DNA of 64,000 nucleotides from Paracoccus pantotrophus (GCF_008824185.1 NZ_CP044425.1:124001-188000), one strand, 5' to 3'. Numbered from the stretch's first letter, positions 35,324 through 44,530 are shown. Numbers and translations: made by a program. The notes: generated by a model from the sequence alone, not told the origin.

Positions 35324-35468
35324 ATACGGTCAAGATGCACGCCCCATCGGTCTTTCAGTAGCCGGCATCGCGACAGTTTGCCGCATTAATCTTCGAAAAT
35401 CCGAATGTTACGGCAATTCACATAAAACGCATCAGCAAGCCCTCAAACGCAAGCAAAAGGTGATTTTC

Positions 35469-35924
35469 ATGCACAAGATCCTTCTGGCCGCCGCCGCCCT
35501 GTCCGTTCCCGCCCTGGCCCAGGCTGCCGAGCCCGGCGATATTGCCGCCGCGCGCATCGGCTATTTCAGCCTGGTCAACCTGGAGATGGGCGGGCTGGCG
35601 GCCATGGCGCAGGGCAAGGCGCCCTATGACGCCGAACGGGCACGGGCGCTGGCCGGCGATCTCAAGCTGCTGTCGGAATACCTGCATGACGACCTGCTGA
35701 TGCCGGGAACCTCGAATGCCGAGCTGGCCGGCAAGACCCGCGCCCTGCCGGCGATCTGGGAACAGACCGAGGATTACCGTGCCAAGGGCATGGCCTTCCG
35801 CGAGGCGGTCGCCGCGCTGCAGGGCGTCGCCGGCGAGGGGCAGGAGGCGCTTGCCCCCGCCGTCGGCAAGGTCGGTGCGACCTGCAAGGCCTGCCATGAC
35901 AGCTATCGCGCCAAGGATTTCTAG
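35469..35924 (+). CDS. Cytochrome c'-type periplasmic haem protein
   Basis: This encodes a 151-residue protein with a signal peptide (HKILLAAAALSVPALAQA) and a single C-terminal haem motif CKACHDSYRAK, the layout of cytochromes c' and c-556. A helical bundle is suggested by RIGYFSLVNLEMGGLAAMA and WEQTEDYRAKGMAFREAV. These bind NO or act in electron transfer. AAAGGTGA precedes the ATG. It lies between the repressor and the RND operon but has no clear operator of its own. Confidence 0.85.
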   Translation: MHKILLAAAALSVPALAQAAEPGDIAAARIGYFSLVNLEMGGLAAMAQGKAPYDAERARALAGDLKLLSEYLHDDLLMPGTSNAELAGKTRALPAIWEQTEDYRAKGMAFREAVAALQGVAGEGQEALAPAVGKVGATCKACHDSYRAKDF

Positions 35925-36166
35925 GATGCGCGGCGGTGCCGCCCAAGCATTTGTCGGTCCGCGCAGATGATCCGGATGCAGGGGCCCTGCCGTGGCGGAG
36001 CCCCTGCATCCGGGGCCGGGCCCGCGCGATCTGCCGGCTGATCTGATCCTGCAGATGGCCGCATATGGCGCGCGCCGGCGGCCTGAACCGGCGCCAAGGC
36101 GAAATGTCGCAGGGGCCGCCAGCCGATTCTGCGGCATCGGCAAGGACTTTCCCCTTGAAACGTATT

Positions 36167-36182
36167 ATACGAAGATATGTAT
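36167..36182. promoter_or_regulatory. BigR/SqrR-type operator upstream of the DUF2892-RND operon
   Basis: ATAC-GAAGATAT-GTAT, extended by one more base pair on each side, lies 36 bases before the DUF2892 start. Same half-sites and spacing as the dyad upstream of the DsrE-like gene. Confidence 0.6.
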
Positions 36183-36217
36183 ATACTATCGGCAATCGGC
36201 TGTTCTGGAGTTTTCCG

Positions 36218-36418
36218 ATGACACTTGACCGCATCATTCTTGCCTTTGCAGGGTTCATGGTCCTGCTTTCCGTCGTGTTGACCGTCTGGGTGTCGCCCCT
36301 GTTCGTCTGGCTGACGGTCTTTGTCGGCGCGAACCTGCTGCAATCCGCCTTTACCGGCTTCTGCCCGGCGGCCATGATCTTCCGCAAGCTCGGCATCAAA
36401 CCCGGCTGCGCCTTCTGA
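36218..36418 (+). CDS. DUF2892 membrane protein
   Basis: This encodes a 66-residue protein with two hydrophobic spans and the DUF2892 ending (ANLLQSAFTGFCPAAMIFRK) including the conserved FCP. It is a stand-alone version of the YgaP membrane domain and is related to, but not identical with, the one at 33315. TGGAG precedes the ATG. It heads an operon with the RND pump, 11 bases before the adaptor gene. Confidence 0.88.
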   Translation: MTLDRIILAFAGFMVLLSVVLTVWVSPLFVWLTVFVGANLLQSAFTGFCPAAMIFRKLGIKPGCAF

Positions 36419-36429
36419 AAGTTCGACCC

Positions 36430-37389
36430 ATGCGATTGCTGCTGCTTGTCGCGCTTGTCGCCACCGGGCCGGCGCGGGCCGAGCCGCTGATCCTGGACTG
36501 GAGCGCGGTGCCCGAGATGAAGGCCGTCTACGGCACGGTCGAGGCCCGCGACACCATCCCGGCGCGGGCGCGCATCGGCGGCACGGTCGTGGAGCTGCTG
36601 GTCAGCGAGGGGGATCACGTCGAGGCCGGGGCCACGCTTGCCACCGTCCGCGACGACAAGATCGCCTTCCAGATCGCGGCCTTCGGCTCGCGGATCGCGG
36701 CCTTGCGGGCGCAGCTGGCCGAATCGGAATCCGATCTTGCACGCGGGCAGTCGCTGGTGCAGCGCGGCGCGGCCTCGCAGCAGCGGGTCGAGCAGTTGCA
36801 GACCGCCGTCGATGTGATCCGCGGCCAGATCGCCGCGGCCGAGGCCGAGCGCGCGGTGGTCGAGCAGCAGCAGGCCGAGGGCGCGGTGCTGGCGCCGGTC
36901 TCGGGCCTGGTGCTGGGCGTGCCGGCGGTGCGCGGCTCGGTGGTGATGCCGGGCGAGGTGGTGGCGAGCCTGGGCGGCGGCGGCTTTTTCCTGCGCCTGT
37001 CGGTGCCCGAGCGCCATGCCGCCTACCTTGCCGAAGGGGCCGAGATCCAGATCGCCGCGGGCGGCAGGGCCGCCACGGGCCGGCTGGCCAAGATCTATCC
37101 GCTGATCCAGGGCGGCCGGGTGCAGGCCGATGTCGAGGTCGACCGTCTGCCCGACGCCTTTGTCGGCGCGCGCGTCGCCGTGGAGCTGCCGGTGGGCCAG
37201 CGCCGGGCGCTGCTGGTGCCGGCCGCGGCGGTGACGACCCGCGCCGGCGTCGATTTCGTTAGCGTGGCCGGTGTCTCGGGCGAGGTGCGGCGGGCGGTGC
37301 TGACCGGCGAAACCCTGGTCCGGGACGGCGTGGAGATGGTCGAGATCCTGACCGGCCTTGTGCCGGGGGAAACGGTGATCGTTCCATGA
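36430..37389 (+). CDS. RND efflux periplasmic adaptor protein
   Basis: This encodes a 319-residue membrane-fusion protein with a signal peptide (RLLLLVALVATGPARA). The lipoyl-like half motifs (ARIGGTVVELLVSEGDHVEA and GAVLAPVSGLVLGVPA) flank a coiled-coil hairpin (LAESESDLARGQSLVQRGAA), and a beta-barrel domain follows. It lacks a lipidation Cys. It overlaps the transporter gene by 4 bases. No outer-membrane factor gene is present nearby. Confidence 0.9.
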   Translation: MRLLLLVALVATGPARAEPLILDWSAVPEMKAVYGTVEARDTIPARARIGGTVVELLVSEGDHVEAGATLATVRDDKIAFQIAAFGSRIAALRAQLAESESDLARGQSLVQRGAASQQRVEQLQTAVDVIRGQIAAAEAERAVVEQQQAEGAVLAPVSGLVLGVPAVRGSVVMPGEVVASLGGGGFFLRLSVPERHAAYLAEGAEIQIAAGGRAATGRLAKIYPLIQGGRVQADVEVDRLPDAFVGARVAVELPVGQRRALLVPAAAVTTRAGVDFVSVAGVSGEVRRAVLTGETLVRDGVEMVEILTGLVPGETVIVP

Positions 37390-40300
37390 ACACCCCCGGC
37401 GATCCCCCCCGCAGCCCCGGCCTGGCCGGCTGGCTGACGCGTGGCTTCATCACCTCGCCCTTGACGCCGCTGTTCCTGATCGCGGCTCTGGCCTTCGGGC
37501 TGATCGCGCTGATCAGCCTGCCGCGCGAGGAAGAGCCGCAGATCTCGGTCCCCATGGTGGACATCCGCGTCCAGGCCCCCGGCCTCAGGGCCGAGGATGC
37601 GGTCAAGCTGGTGACCGAGCCGCTGGAGACCATCGTCAAGGGCATCGACGGGGTCGAGCATATCTATTCCCAGACCCAGGACGATGGCGTGCTGGTGACG
37701 GCGCGCTTCCTGGTCGGCACCTCCTCGGATGCGGCGGTGCTGCGCGTGCATGACAAGCTGCGCGCCAATATGGACCGCATCCCCCAGGGCATCCCCGAGC
37801 CGCAGGTGGTGGGCCGAGGCATCGACGACGTGGCCATCGTGGCGCTGACGCTTTCGGCCCGACCCGATGCGGCGGAACGGGTGACGGCGGCCGAACTGAC
37901 CCGCATCGCCCGCGAATTGCGCACCGAACTGGCCAAGATCGACGATGTCGGCCTGACCTATCTGATCGGCGAAACCGAGGAGGCGATCCGCGTCGCCCCC
38001 GATCCCGCCCGGCTGGCGCTTTACGGCATCACGCTGCAACAGCTGGCCGGCAAGGTCCAGGGCGCCAACCGCGCCCTGCCGGCGGGGATGGTCCGCGAGG
38101 ACGGCCGGCAGGTGATGCTGGTCGCGGGCGAGACCCTACGCAGCCCCGATGAGATCGGCAACCTGGTGCTGACCGCCCGCGACGGCCGCCCGGTCTATGT
38201 CCGCGACGTGGCCGATCTGGGCTTCGTCGGCGACACGGCCGAGGCGCTGGTCGCCACCCTTACCCGCGATTCCGGCCGGCGTCCGGCGGTGACGCTGGCG
38301 CTGGCCAAGCGCGCCGGCGCCAATGCCGTCACCGTGGCCGAGGCGATCCTGCACCGCGCCGAGGCGCTGCAAGGCACGCTGATCCCCGACGACATGCAGG
38401 TCGAGATCACCCGCGACTATGGCGAGACGGCCAACGAAAAGGCCAACGAGCTGCTTTACCACCTGGGCCTGGCGACGCTGTCGATCATCGCGCTGGTCTG
38501 GCTGGCCATCGGCCGGCGCGAGGCGCTGGTGGTGGCGGTGGTGATCCCGGTGACGATCCTGCTGACGCTGTTCGCGTCCTGGATCATGGGCTATACGCTG
38601 AACCGGGTCAGCCTGTTCGCGCTGATCTTCTCGATCGGCATCCTGGTCGACGACGCCATCGTGGTGATCGAGAACATCGCGCGGCATTGGGGCATGGGCG
38701 GCACCGACCGCCGCGAAACCGCCATCGAGGCGGTGATCGAGGTCGGCAACCCCACCATTGTCGCCACGCTGACCGTGGTGGTGGCGCTGCTGCCGATGCT
38801 GTTCGTTTCGGGGATGATGGGGCCTTACATGAGCCCGATCCCCTCGAACGCCTCGGTGGCGATGATCTTTTCCTTCTTCGTCGCGGTGACGGTCACGCCC
38901 TGGCTGATGCTGAAGGTCGCCGGCCGCGCGCCGCTGCATCACGAGGCCGAGGGGCAGGGCGGCCGGCTGGGCCGGACCTATGCCGCCATCGCCCGGCCGG
39001 TGCTGGCCAGCAAGGGCCGGGCCTGGCTGTTCCTGGGCGGGGTGATCGTGCTGACCTTCGGCTCGCTCGCGCTGTTCTATACCCGCGACGTGACGGTGAA
39101 GCTGCTGCCCTTCGACAACAAGTCGGAACTGTCCGTGACCATCGACCTGCCCGAGGGCGCGGCGGTCGAGACCACGGATGCCGTGGCCCAGGCCGTGGCC
39201 GGGGTGGCGATGGAACTGCCCGAAGTGGTCTCGGTCCAGACCCATGCCGCCGCCGCGGCGCCGTTCAATTTCAACGGCTTGGTGCGGCATTCCTTCTATC
39301 GCACCCAGCCGCACCAGGGCGAGGTGGCGGTCAACCTGTCCGCCAAGCACGACCGCGACCGTTCGAGCCACCAGATCGCGCTGGACCTGCGCGCGCGCAT
39401 CCAGGCGCTGCCGCTGCCCGAGGGCACGGTGCTGAAGGTGGTGGAACCCCCGCCCGGCCCGCCGGTGATGGCGACGCTGCTGGCCGAGATCTATGGTCCC
39501 GACCCGGAAACCCGCCGCGCGGTGGGCGAAAAGGTCGAGGCGGCCTTCCGTTCGGTCCCCTTCATCGTCGACGTGGACAATTCCTGGGGTGATGCCGCGC
39601 CGCGGCTGCGGGTGCTGATCTCGCCCGACGACCTGGATTTCTACGGCGTGGCGGAATCGGATGTCTTCGACAGCATCGCCATCCTGAACGGCTCGACCAC
39701 GGTTGGCTATTCGCATCGGGGCGAGGGGCGGGCGCCGATCCCGATCCGGGTCGAACGGCCCCGCGACCAGCGCGTGCCGGGCGAGGATTTCCTGACCACG
39801 CCGATCCCGGCCGATCTGCTGCCCGGCAATCGCGGCGTGGTCGAACTGGGCGACGTGGTGCGGATCGAGGATGAGGACGCCTCGCATATCCTGTTCCGCC
39901 ACAACGGCCGGCCAGCCGAGATGGTGACTGCGGAACTCGCCGGCGACTTCGAGGCGCCGCTTTACGGCATGATGGCGGTCAGGGATGCGCTGGAGGCGCA
40001 GGACTGGGCCGGCCTGCCCAAGCCCGAGATCCGGCTGCGCGGCCAGCCCGAGGATGACAGCGCCAGCACCTTGCTGTGGGACGGCGAATGGGAAGTGACC
40101 TGGGTCACGTTCCGCGACATGGGCGGGGCCTTCGCGGTGGCGCTGCTGGGCATCTATATCCTGGTGGTGGCGCAGTTCGGCAGCTTCCGGCTGCCGCTGG
40201 TGATCCTGACGCCGGTGCCCCTGACCTTCATCGGAATCCTGGGCGGGCATTGGCTGTTCGGCGCGCCCTTCTCGGCGCCCTCGATGATCGGCTTCATCGC

Positions 40301-40577
40301 GCTGGCCGGGATCATTGTGCGCAATTCGATCCTGCTGGTGGATTTCATCCGCCACGACAGCACCGGCCGGCCGCTGACCGAGGTGCTGATCGATGCGGGC
40401 GCCGTGCGCTTCCGGCCGATCCTGCTGACGGCGCTGGCGGCGATGATCGGGGCGGCGGTGATCCTGACCGATCCGATTTTTCAGGGGCTGGCGATCTCGC
40501 TGTTCTTCGGGCTGATCTCCTCGACCCTGCTGACGGTTCTGGTCATCCCGGCGGTCTATCGGGTGTTCCGCACCTGA
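37386..40577 (+). CDS. RND-family efflux transporter permease
   Basis: This encodes a 1063-residue inner-membrane proton-driven pump. Typical features are the TM1 start (LTRGFITSPLTPLFLIAALA), the TM4 proton-relay segment (ILVDDAIVVIENIARHWGMG), and the last repeat (LAGIIVRNSILLVDFIRHDS). Two large periplasmic loops are complete and the frame is intact. With DUF2892 and the dyad upstream, it may export a sulfur compound or a toxic product of sulfide metabolism; that is inference only. Confidence 0.93.
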   Translation: MNTPGDPPRSPGLAGWLTRGFITSPLTPLFLIAALAFGLIALISLPREEEPQISVPMVDIRVQAPGLRAEDAVKLVTEPLETIVKGIDGVEHIYSQTQDDGVLVTARFLVGTSSDAAVLRVHDKLRANMDRIPQGIPEPQVVGRGIDDVAIVALTLSARPDAAERVTAAELTRIARELRTELAKIDDVGLTYLIGETEEAIRVAPDPARLALYGITLQQLAGKVQGANRALPAGMVREDGRQVMLVAGETLRSPDEIGNLVLTARDGRPVYVRDVADLGFVGDTAEALVATLTRDSGRRPAVTLALAKRAGANAVTVAEAILHRAEALQGTLIPDDMQVEITRDYGETANEKANELLYHLGLATLSIIALVWLAIGRREALVVAVVIPVTILLTLFASWIMGYTLNRVSLFALIFSIGILVDDAIVVIENIARHWGMGGTDRRETAIEAVIEVGNPTIVATLTVVVALLPMLFVSGMMGPYMSPIPSNASVAMIFSFFVAVTVTPWLMLKVAGRAPLHHEAEGQGGRLGRTYAAIARPVLASKGRAWLFLGGVIVLTFGSLALFYTRDVTVKLLPFDNKSELSVTIDLPEGAAVETTDAVAQAVAGVAMELPEVVSVQTHAAAAAPFNFNGLVRHSFYRTQPHQGEVAVNLSAKHDRDRSSHQIALDLRARIQALPLPEGTVLKVVEPPPGPPVMATLLAEIYGPDPETRRAVGEKVEAAFRSVPFIVDVDNSWGDAAPRLRVLISPDDLDFYGVAESDVFDSIAILNGSTTVGYSHRGEGRAPIPIRVERPRDQRVPGEDFLTTPIPADLLPGNRGVVELGDVVRIEDEDASHILFRHNGRPAEMVTAELAGDFEAPLYGMMAVRDALEAQDWAGLPKPEIRLRGQPEDDSASTLLWDGEWEVTWVTFRDMGGAFAVALLGIYILVVAQFGSFRLPLVILTPVPLTFIGILGGHWLFGAPFSAPSMIGFIALAGIIVRNSILLVDFIRHDSTGRPLTEVLIDAGAVRFRPILLTALAAMIGAAVILTDPIFQGLAISLFFGLISSTLLTVLVIPAVYRVFRT

Positions 40578-40664
40578 GTCACCGCGCCGGCGGCTGGCCT
40601 TGCCGGGATGGTTGCCCTATTCCCCGGCGGGGGTCCGACCGCGTTCCCTGTCCCGACAGACGCC

Positions 40665-41471
40665 ATGCAAGCAAACCGTTATCACCACCTTGGCTGGCAT
40701 CACGGCATCGAACTGTTCGAGGCCGCCTTCAGCCACCAGACCTTCGGCCGCCATGCGCATGAGGGCTTTGCCATCGGCGCCATCGCCGAAGGCGCGGGCG
40801 GCTATGTCTGCCGGGGCGAGACCATGGTGCTGCCGGCCGGCACCCTGTCGCTGATGAACCCCGAGGAACCGCATACCGGGCATGCCGCCGCCGACCGGGT
40901 GCGCTATACCATGCTTTACGCCTCCGAGGCGGCGGTCCGCGCCGTGCTGGGCCTGCGGCATTTGCGCGGCTTTGCCACCATTGCCCCGCGCGACCGCGGG
41001 TCGCGGCTGGGCCGGGCCCTGGCGCATCTGGCCCATTGCCTGAATGCCCCGCCCGGCCCCGACTGGCGCCTTGCGGCGGAGGAGGCCGCGCATAGGGCCC
41101 TGGCGCTGGCCTTCGGCCAATACGGCCGGGCCGAATTGCGCCCGGCAGGGGATGAGCCCGCGGCGATCCGGGCGGTGCGGGCGCGGATCGCCGCCGGGGT
41201 CGCGGCGGGCGAGGCGCTGACCCTTGCCGAACTGGCCGCCGGGGTGGGGCTGAACCCGTCCTATCTGATCCGCAGCATGCGGCGGGCCACCGGGCTGACG
41301 CCGCATGCCCATGTCCTGCAGGCCCGCATCGGCCATGCCCGCCGGCTGCTGCTGGAGGGCGTGCCCGCCGCCGAGGCCGCGGTCGCGGCGGGGTTTTGCG
41401 ACCAGGCGCATCTGATCCGGCAATTCCGCCGTCACCTGGGCGTCACCCCCGGCGCGCTGCTGCGGCATTAG
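40665..41471 (+). CDS. AraC-family transcriptional regulator
   Basis: This encodes a 268-residue regulator with an N-terminal cupin-like sensing domain (SHQTFGRHAHEGFAIGAIAE, PHTGH) and a C-terminal pair of helix-turn-helix motifs (ALTLAELAAGVGLNPSYLIR and AEAAVAAGFCDQAHLIRQFR). The ATG at 40665 was preferred; an upstream ATG at 40608 is possible. It probably controls the two genes that follow, which include a LysE-type exporter, a common pairing. Confidence 0.88.
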   Translation: MQANRYHHLGWHHGIELFEAAFSHQTFGRHAHEGFAIGAIAEGAGGYVCRGETMVLPAGTLSLMNPEEPHTGHAAADRVRYTMLYASEAAVRAVLGLRHLRGFATIAPRDRGSRLGRALAHLAHCLNAPPGPDWRLAAEEAAHRALALAFGQYGRAELRPAGDEPAAIRAVRARIAAGVAAGEALTLAELAAGVGLNPSYLIRSMRRATGLTPHAHVLQARIGHARRLLLEGVPAAEAAVAAGFCDQAHLIRQFRRHLGVTPGALLRH

Positions 41472-41536
41472 CAGGTCGATTTCGTCCAATCCTTGCCCGC
41501 TCGATCCATGGCACGGAGACCGGGAAAGGAACCGCC

Positions 41537-41938
41537 ATGCCATTGAAACCCGTCATCATCCTGGCCGCAGACCTGCCGTTGGGGCTCAAAGCCAATTTCG
41601 CCGCCGTCCTGGGCATGAGCCTGGGCCGGCTGCGTCCCGACCTGCTGGGCGCGGCCACCGCCACGAGCGACGGCATCGCCTTGCCGGGCATCACCACCGT
41701 TCCCCTGCCGGTGCTAGGCGCGCCGTTGCCGGAGCTGCCCGGCCTTTTCGCCCAGGCCGAAACCTTGCCGCTGCGGCTGGCCTATATGCGCGCCGCCTTC
41801 GAGGCGCGGGACTATTCCGACTATGCCGCCCGCATCGCCGCCGCGCCGCTGGCGGATCACGCGCCGCAGGCCATCCTGCTGGCAGGCGCGCGCAAGGCGG
41901 TGGACCGGATCTGCGGCCGGCTGCCGCTACTGCGCTGA
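41537..41938 (+). CDS. DUF2000-family protein
   Basis: This encodes a 133-residue protein of the DUF2000 type, often encoded next to AraC and LysE-family exporter genes. Recognisable parts are IILAADLPLGLKANFAAVLG and the ITTVPLPVLGAPLPELPGLF segment. No catalytic residues are known. AAAGGA lies upstream of the ATG. It is followed two bases later by the exporter gene. Confidence 0.75.
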   Translation: MPLKPVIILAADLPLGLKANFAAVLGMSLGRLRPDLLGAATATSDGIALPGITTVPLPVLGAPLPELPGLFAQAETLPLRLAYMRAAFEARDYSDYAARIAAAPLADHAPQAILLAGARKAVDRICGRLPLLR

Positions 41939-41940
41939 CC

Positions 41941-42543
41941 ATGGCCGAGCCGCAGGCCCTGCTGGCGATAGCCGGTTTCGCCCTGGCGGCCTCGGCCACG
42001 CCGGGGCCGGTCAATATCATCGGCGCCATGATTGGCGCGCGGTTCGGTCCGCGCCGGGCACTGGGTTTCGTCAGCGGGGCGACCGCGGGCTTCCTGATGC
42101 TGCTGCTGGGTTTTGGTGCCGGGCTGCTGGCGGGAACCGGCTGGATCCTGGCGCTGTCCCGGCCCATGACGCTGGCCGGCGCGGCCTATCTGCTGTGGCT
42201 GGCCTGGCGGCTGCTGCGCGGCGACGGCCGGGTCGAGTGGAGCGGTCCGGCAGCGACGGCCGCGCCCGGCTTCTGGTCCGGCGTCCTGGTGCAGGGGCTG
42301 AACCCCAAGGCCTGGCTGGCGGTCTTGTCCTCGCTCTCGACCTTCGTGATGCCGCTGGCCGATCCGGCGACGGGGCTGGCGGCGTTCGCGGCGCTTTTCG
42401 GCGCGATCTGCTGGCTTTCGCTTGCCGCATGGGCCTGGGGCGGGGCAAGGGTCGGACAGGGCCGGCTGCGGGCGTTCAACCGCGGCATGGCCCTGGTCCT
42501 GGCGCTATCCGTGGCCTGGATGCTGGCGCGGGCCTTCAGCTGA
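41941..42543 (+). CDS. LysE/RhtB-family amino-acid exporter
   Basis: This encodes a 200-residue protein with six hydrophobic spans. The LysE-family N-terminal motif is AASATPGPVNIIGAMIGARF, and GFVSGATAGFLMLLLGFGAG and VLVQGLNPKAWLAVLSSLST follow. It is cotranscribed with the DUF2000 gene and probably induced by the upstream AraC regulator in response to its substrate. Confidence 0.88.
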   Translation: MAEPQALLAIAGFALAASATPGPVNIIGAMIGARFGPRRALGFVSGATAGFLMLLLGFGAGLLAGTGWILALSRPMTLAGAAYLLWLAWRLLRGDGRVEWSGPAATAAPGFWSGVLVQGLNPKAWLAVLSSLSTFVMPLADPATGLAAFAALFGAICWLSLAAWAWGGARVGQGRLRAFNRGMALVLALSVAWMLARAFS

Positions 42544-42598
42544 CAAGCCAGGCGCAGGGCGATCCCGAAGCGCGATCGCCCCGCACTTGCGTCCCGGA

Positions 42599-42961
42599 TC
42601 AGGAATTCTGCCCAGACCGCGAAGGCCGCAGCAGCGACTGGATGGTATAGATCAGGATGGCGCTGCCCACCGCGCCCAGCACCGCCACGCCCAGAAGCAC
42701 GATCACGTCGACCGGTCCGCCGATGTCGCGCAGGCCGGAATGCGTCATCTGCTGGACGAAGATCACCGCCAGCACCGCGCCGAAAGGCATGGAAAGCTGC
42801 GCCCAGAGGAATTTGCGCATCGACATCGCCCGGTCTCGAATCAGCACGTAAAAATAGGCCAGCGTGACCAGCACGGCGAGCGCGACCATGGTCCAGAACA
42901 GGCCGCGGCCGAAGATTTCCTCGAAGACCGCGATCACCGTGCCGAATGTCAGTTCTTTCAT
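42599..42961 (-). CDS. DUF5368 membrane protein associated with sulfide oxidation
   Basis: This encodes a 120-residue protein with three hydrophobic spans (GLFWTMVALAVLVTLAYFYV, LSMPFGAVLAVIFVQQMTHS, VIVLLGVAVLGAVGSAILIY). It is 12 bases downstream of the sulfide:quinone oxidoreductase gene on the same strand, a conserved pairing in Rhodobacterales as I recall it. It may anchor or assist the oxidoreductase; no biochemical role is known. Confidence 0.78.
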   Translation of the reverse strand: MKELTFGTVIAVFEEIFGRGLFWTMVALAVLVTLAYFYVLIRDRAMSMRKFLWAQLSMPFGAVLAVIFVQQMTHSGLRDIGGPVDVIVLLGVAVLGAVGSAILIYTIQSLLRPSRSGQNS

Positions 42962-42974
42962 GATGCTTCCCCTG

Positions 42975-44324
42975 TCAGGCCCGGCCGCGCAGCATGGCGT
43001 TATAGGTGGCCTTCAGCGCCACCTCCTTCATCAACCAGCTGATCCACAGCTCTTCCAGCGGCGCGATGACGCCGGGGAAAGAGGGAACCAGGTTGTTGTG
43101 ATAATCGAACTCGACCAGCATCGCGCGGCCGACGCGGGTGATGAGCGGGCAGGAGGTATAGCCGTCATAGACCTCGGTCCCCTCGCGCCCTTGCAGGCTG
43201 GCGATCAGGTGGTCCTCGATCACCGGAACCTGCCATTTCACCGAGGCCGCGGTCTTGCCCTTGGGCACGCCCGCCACGTCGCCAAGCGCGAAGATTTCCG
43301 GGTAGCGCAGATGGCGCAGGGTCTTCATGTCGCATTCGACCCAGCCCTGGTCGGTCCATTTGTCCGCCCAGGACAGGCCCGACTGCCGGATTACCTCGGG
43401 CGCGCGCTGCGGCGGGATGACATGCAGGTAGTCATAGGGCATTTCGGTGGTGGACTTGACCATCTCGCCCGTCGCCGGGTCGGGGGCCGCGGTTTCGAAC
43501 TGCGCCGTCTTGCGGCCGGGGTCGATGGATTTCAGCGTATGGCCGTAATAGGTGGCCACGCCCCGCTCGCCAAACAGCATGCGCACCTTTTCCGCGACGA
43601 TCGGCACCGAGAACAGCGCCGTCTGCGGGCAGGTGTAATGCATCTCGTACTTGCCTTTGGCGCCGCCGCGGCTGGCGATGTCGTCCAGCAGGAAGGTGTG
43701 CTTCAGCGGCGCGCCGGCGCATTTCATCTCGGTCGCGGGGCGGGTGAACAGGCCGACGCCGCCTTCCTCGGTGAATTTCGATGCCGCCTGCCAGGTCTTG
43801 GCCGCATAGTCCGGCCCGGCGTAAAGCGCGCCGATCCCGTCCTTGCCCACCATGTCCAGCGAAAAGCCCTGGATCGCGCCGTGGTCCAGCACCAAGCCCG
43901 GCGCCACGATCAGGAAGTCGTAATCGAGCTTTTGTCCCTTTTCCGTCGAGACGGTCTTGGCCACCGGGTCGATGGCCGCCGCGGCCTCGGCGATCAGCGT
44001 CACGCCCGAGGGCAGCCAGTCGGTCGTCTTGGACACCACGTAATCGGCCGGCTTCAGCCCGGCCGCGACCAGCGACAGGCCGGGCTGGTAGAGATGCTGC
44101 GCCCTGGGGTCGATCAGGGTGATCTGCGCCCCGTCCAGCCGCTGCACCAGCCGGTTGGCCAGGGCGGTGCCGCCGGCCCCGGCGCCGATGATGATGATCC
44201 TGGCCTTGGTCGCGACCCTGGCGGCCTGGGCGGCGCGGACACCCAGGCCCGCCGTCACCGCGCCGGCAAGCGCAAAGCCCAACACCCCTCTGCGAGAGGG
44301 TCTGAAATCGTTTCGTCCTGTCAT
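42975..44324 (-). CDS. sqr: Type II sulfide:quinone oxidoreductase-like flavoprotein with Tat-like signal
   Basis: This encodes a 449-residue FAD enzyme. The N-terminus has a twin-arginine-type signal (SRRGVLGFALAGAVTAG), then an FAD-binding motif (ARIIIIGAGAGGTALANRLV). Segments MKCAGAPLKHTFLLDD and YDGYTSCPLITRVGRAMLVE carry the two redox cysteines known in the SQOR (type II) group, and the ending ATYNAMLRGRA also matches. It would oxidise sulfide to a persulfide and reduce quinone. AGGAGG is 6 bases before the ATG at 44324. The ATTC-N8-GAAT dyad lies about 190 bases upstream. Confidence 0.88.
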   Translation of the reverse strand: MTGRNDFRPSRRGVLGFALAGAVTAGLGVRAAQAARVATKARIIIIGAGAGGTALANRLVQRLDGAQITLIDPRAQHLYQPGLSLVAAGLKPADYVVSKTTDWLPSGVTLIAEAAAAIDPVAKTVSTEKGQKLDYDFLIVAPGLVLDHGAIQGFSLDMVGKDGIGALYAGPDYAAKTWQAASKFTEEGGVGLFTRPATEMKCAGAPLKHTFLLDDIASRGGAKGKYEMHYTCPQTALFSVPIVAEKVRMLFGERGVATYYGHTLKSIDPGRKTAQFETAAPDPATGEMVKSTTEMPYDYLHVIPPQRAPEVIRQSGLSWADKWTDQGWVECDMKTLRHLRYPEIFALGDVAGVPKGKTAASVKWQVPVIEDHLIASLQGREGTEVYDGYTSCPLITRVGRAMLVEFDYHNNLVPSFPGVIAPLEELWISWLMKEVALKATYNAMLRGRA

Positions 44325-44514
44325 TCGGCCTCCTCCTGACTTTCTGCGGCCGGTCCGGGAATGTGGTTTCCGGTGCCGCGGCCACATGCGCTGACACCCG
44401 ACCGAGCCTGCAACGACCGTGAGCCCAGTCGCAGCACGCAGGCGTTCGACAGGTGGATTAAGACGGTCGGGGCGGCGCTTCCAGTTACCCGAATCGGATG
44501 TTGAGCCCATTCAT

Positions 44515-44530
44515 ATTCGATATTATGAAT
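44515..44530. promoter_or_regulatory. BigR/SqrR-type operator upstream of sqr
   Basis: ATTC-GATATTAT-GAAT is a perfect ATTC-N8-GAAT dyad in the 384-base gap between divergent sqr and the nucleobase transporter gene. Nothing else is recognisable in that gap (44325-44708); the AT-rich stretch around the dyad is the obvious promoter for sqr, the transporter, or both. Confidence 0.65.

Noticed and set aside
35330..35460. FNR box upstream of the cytochrome c' gene
   Set aside because: No TTGAT-N4-ATCAA-like dyad with acceptable match could be found by eye.
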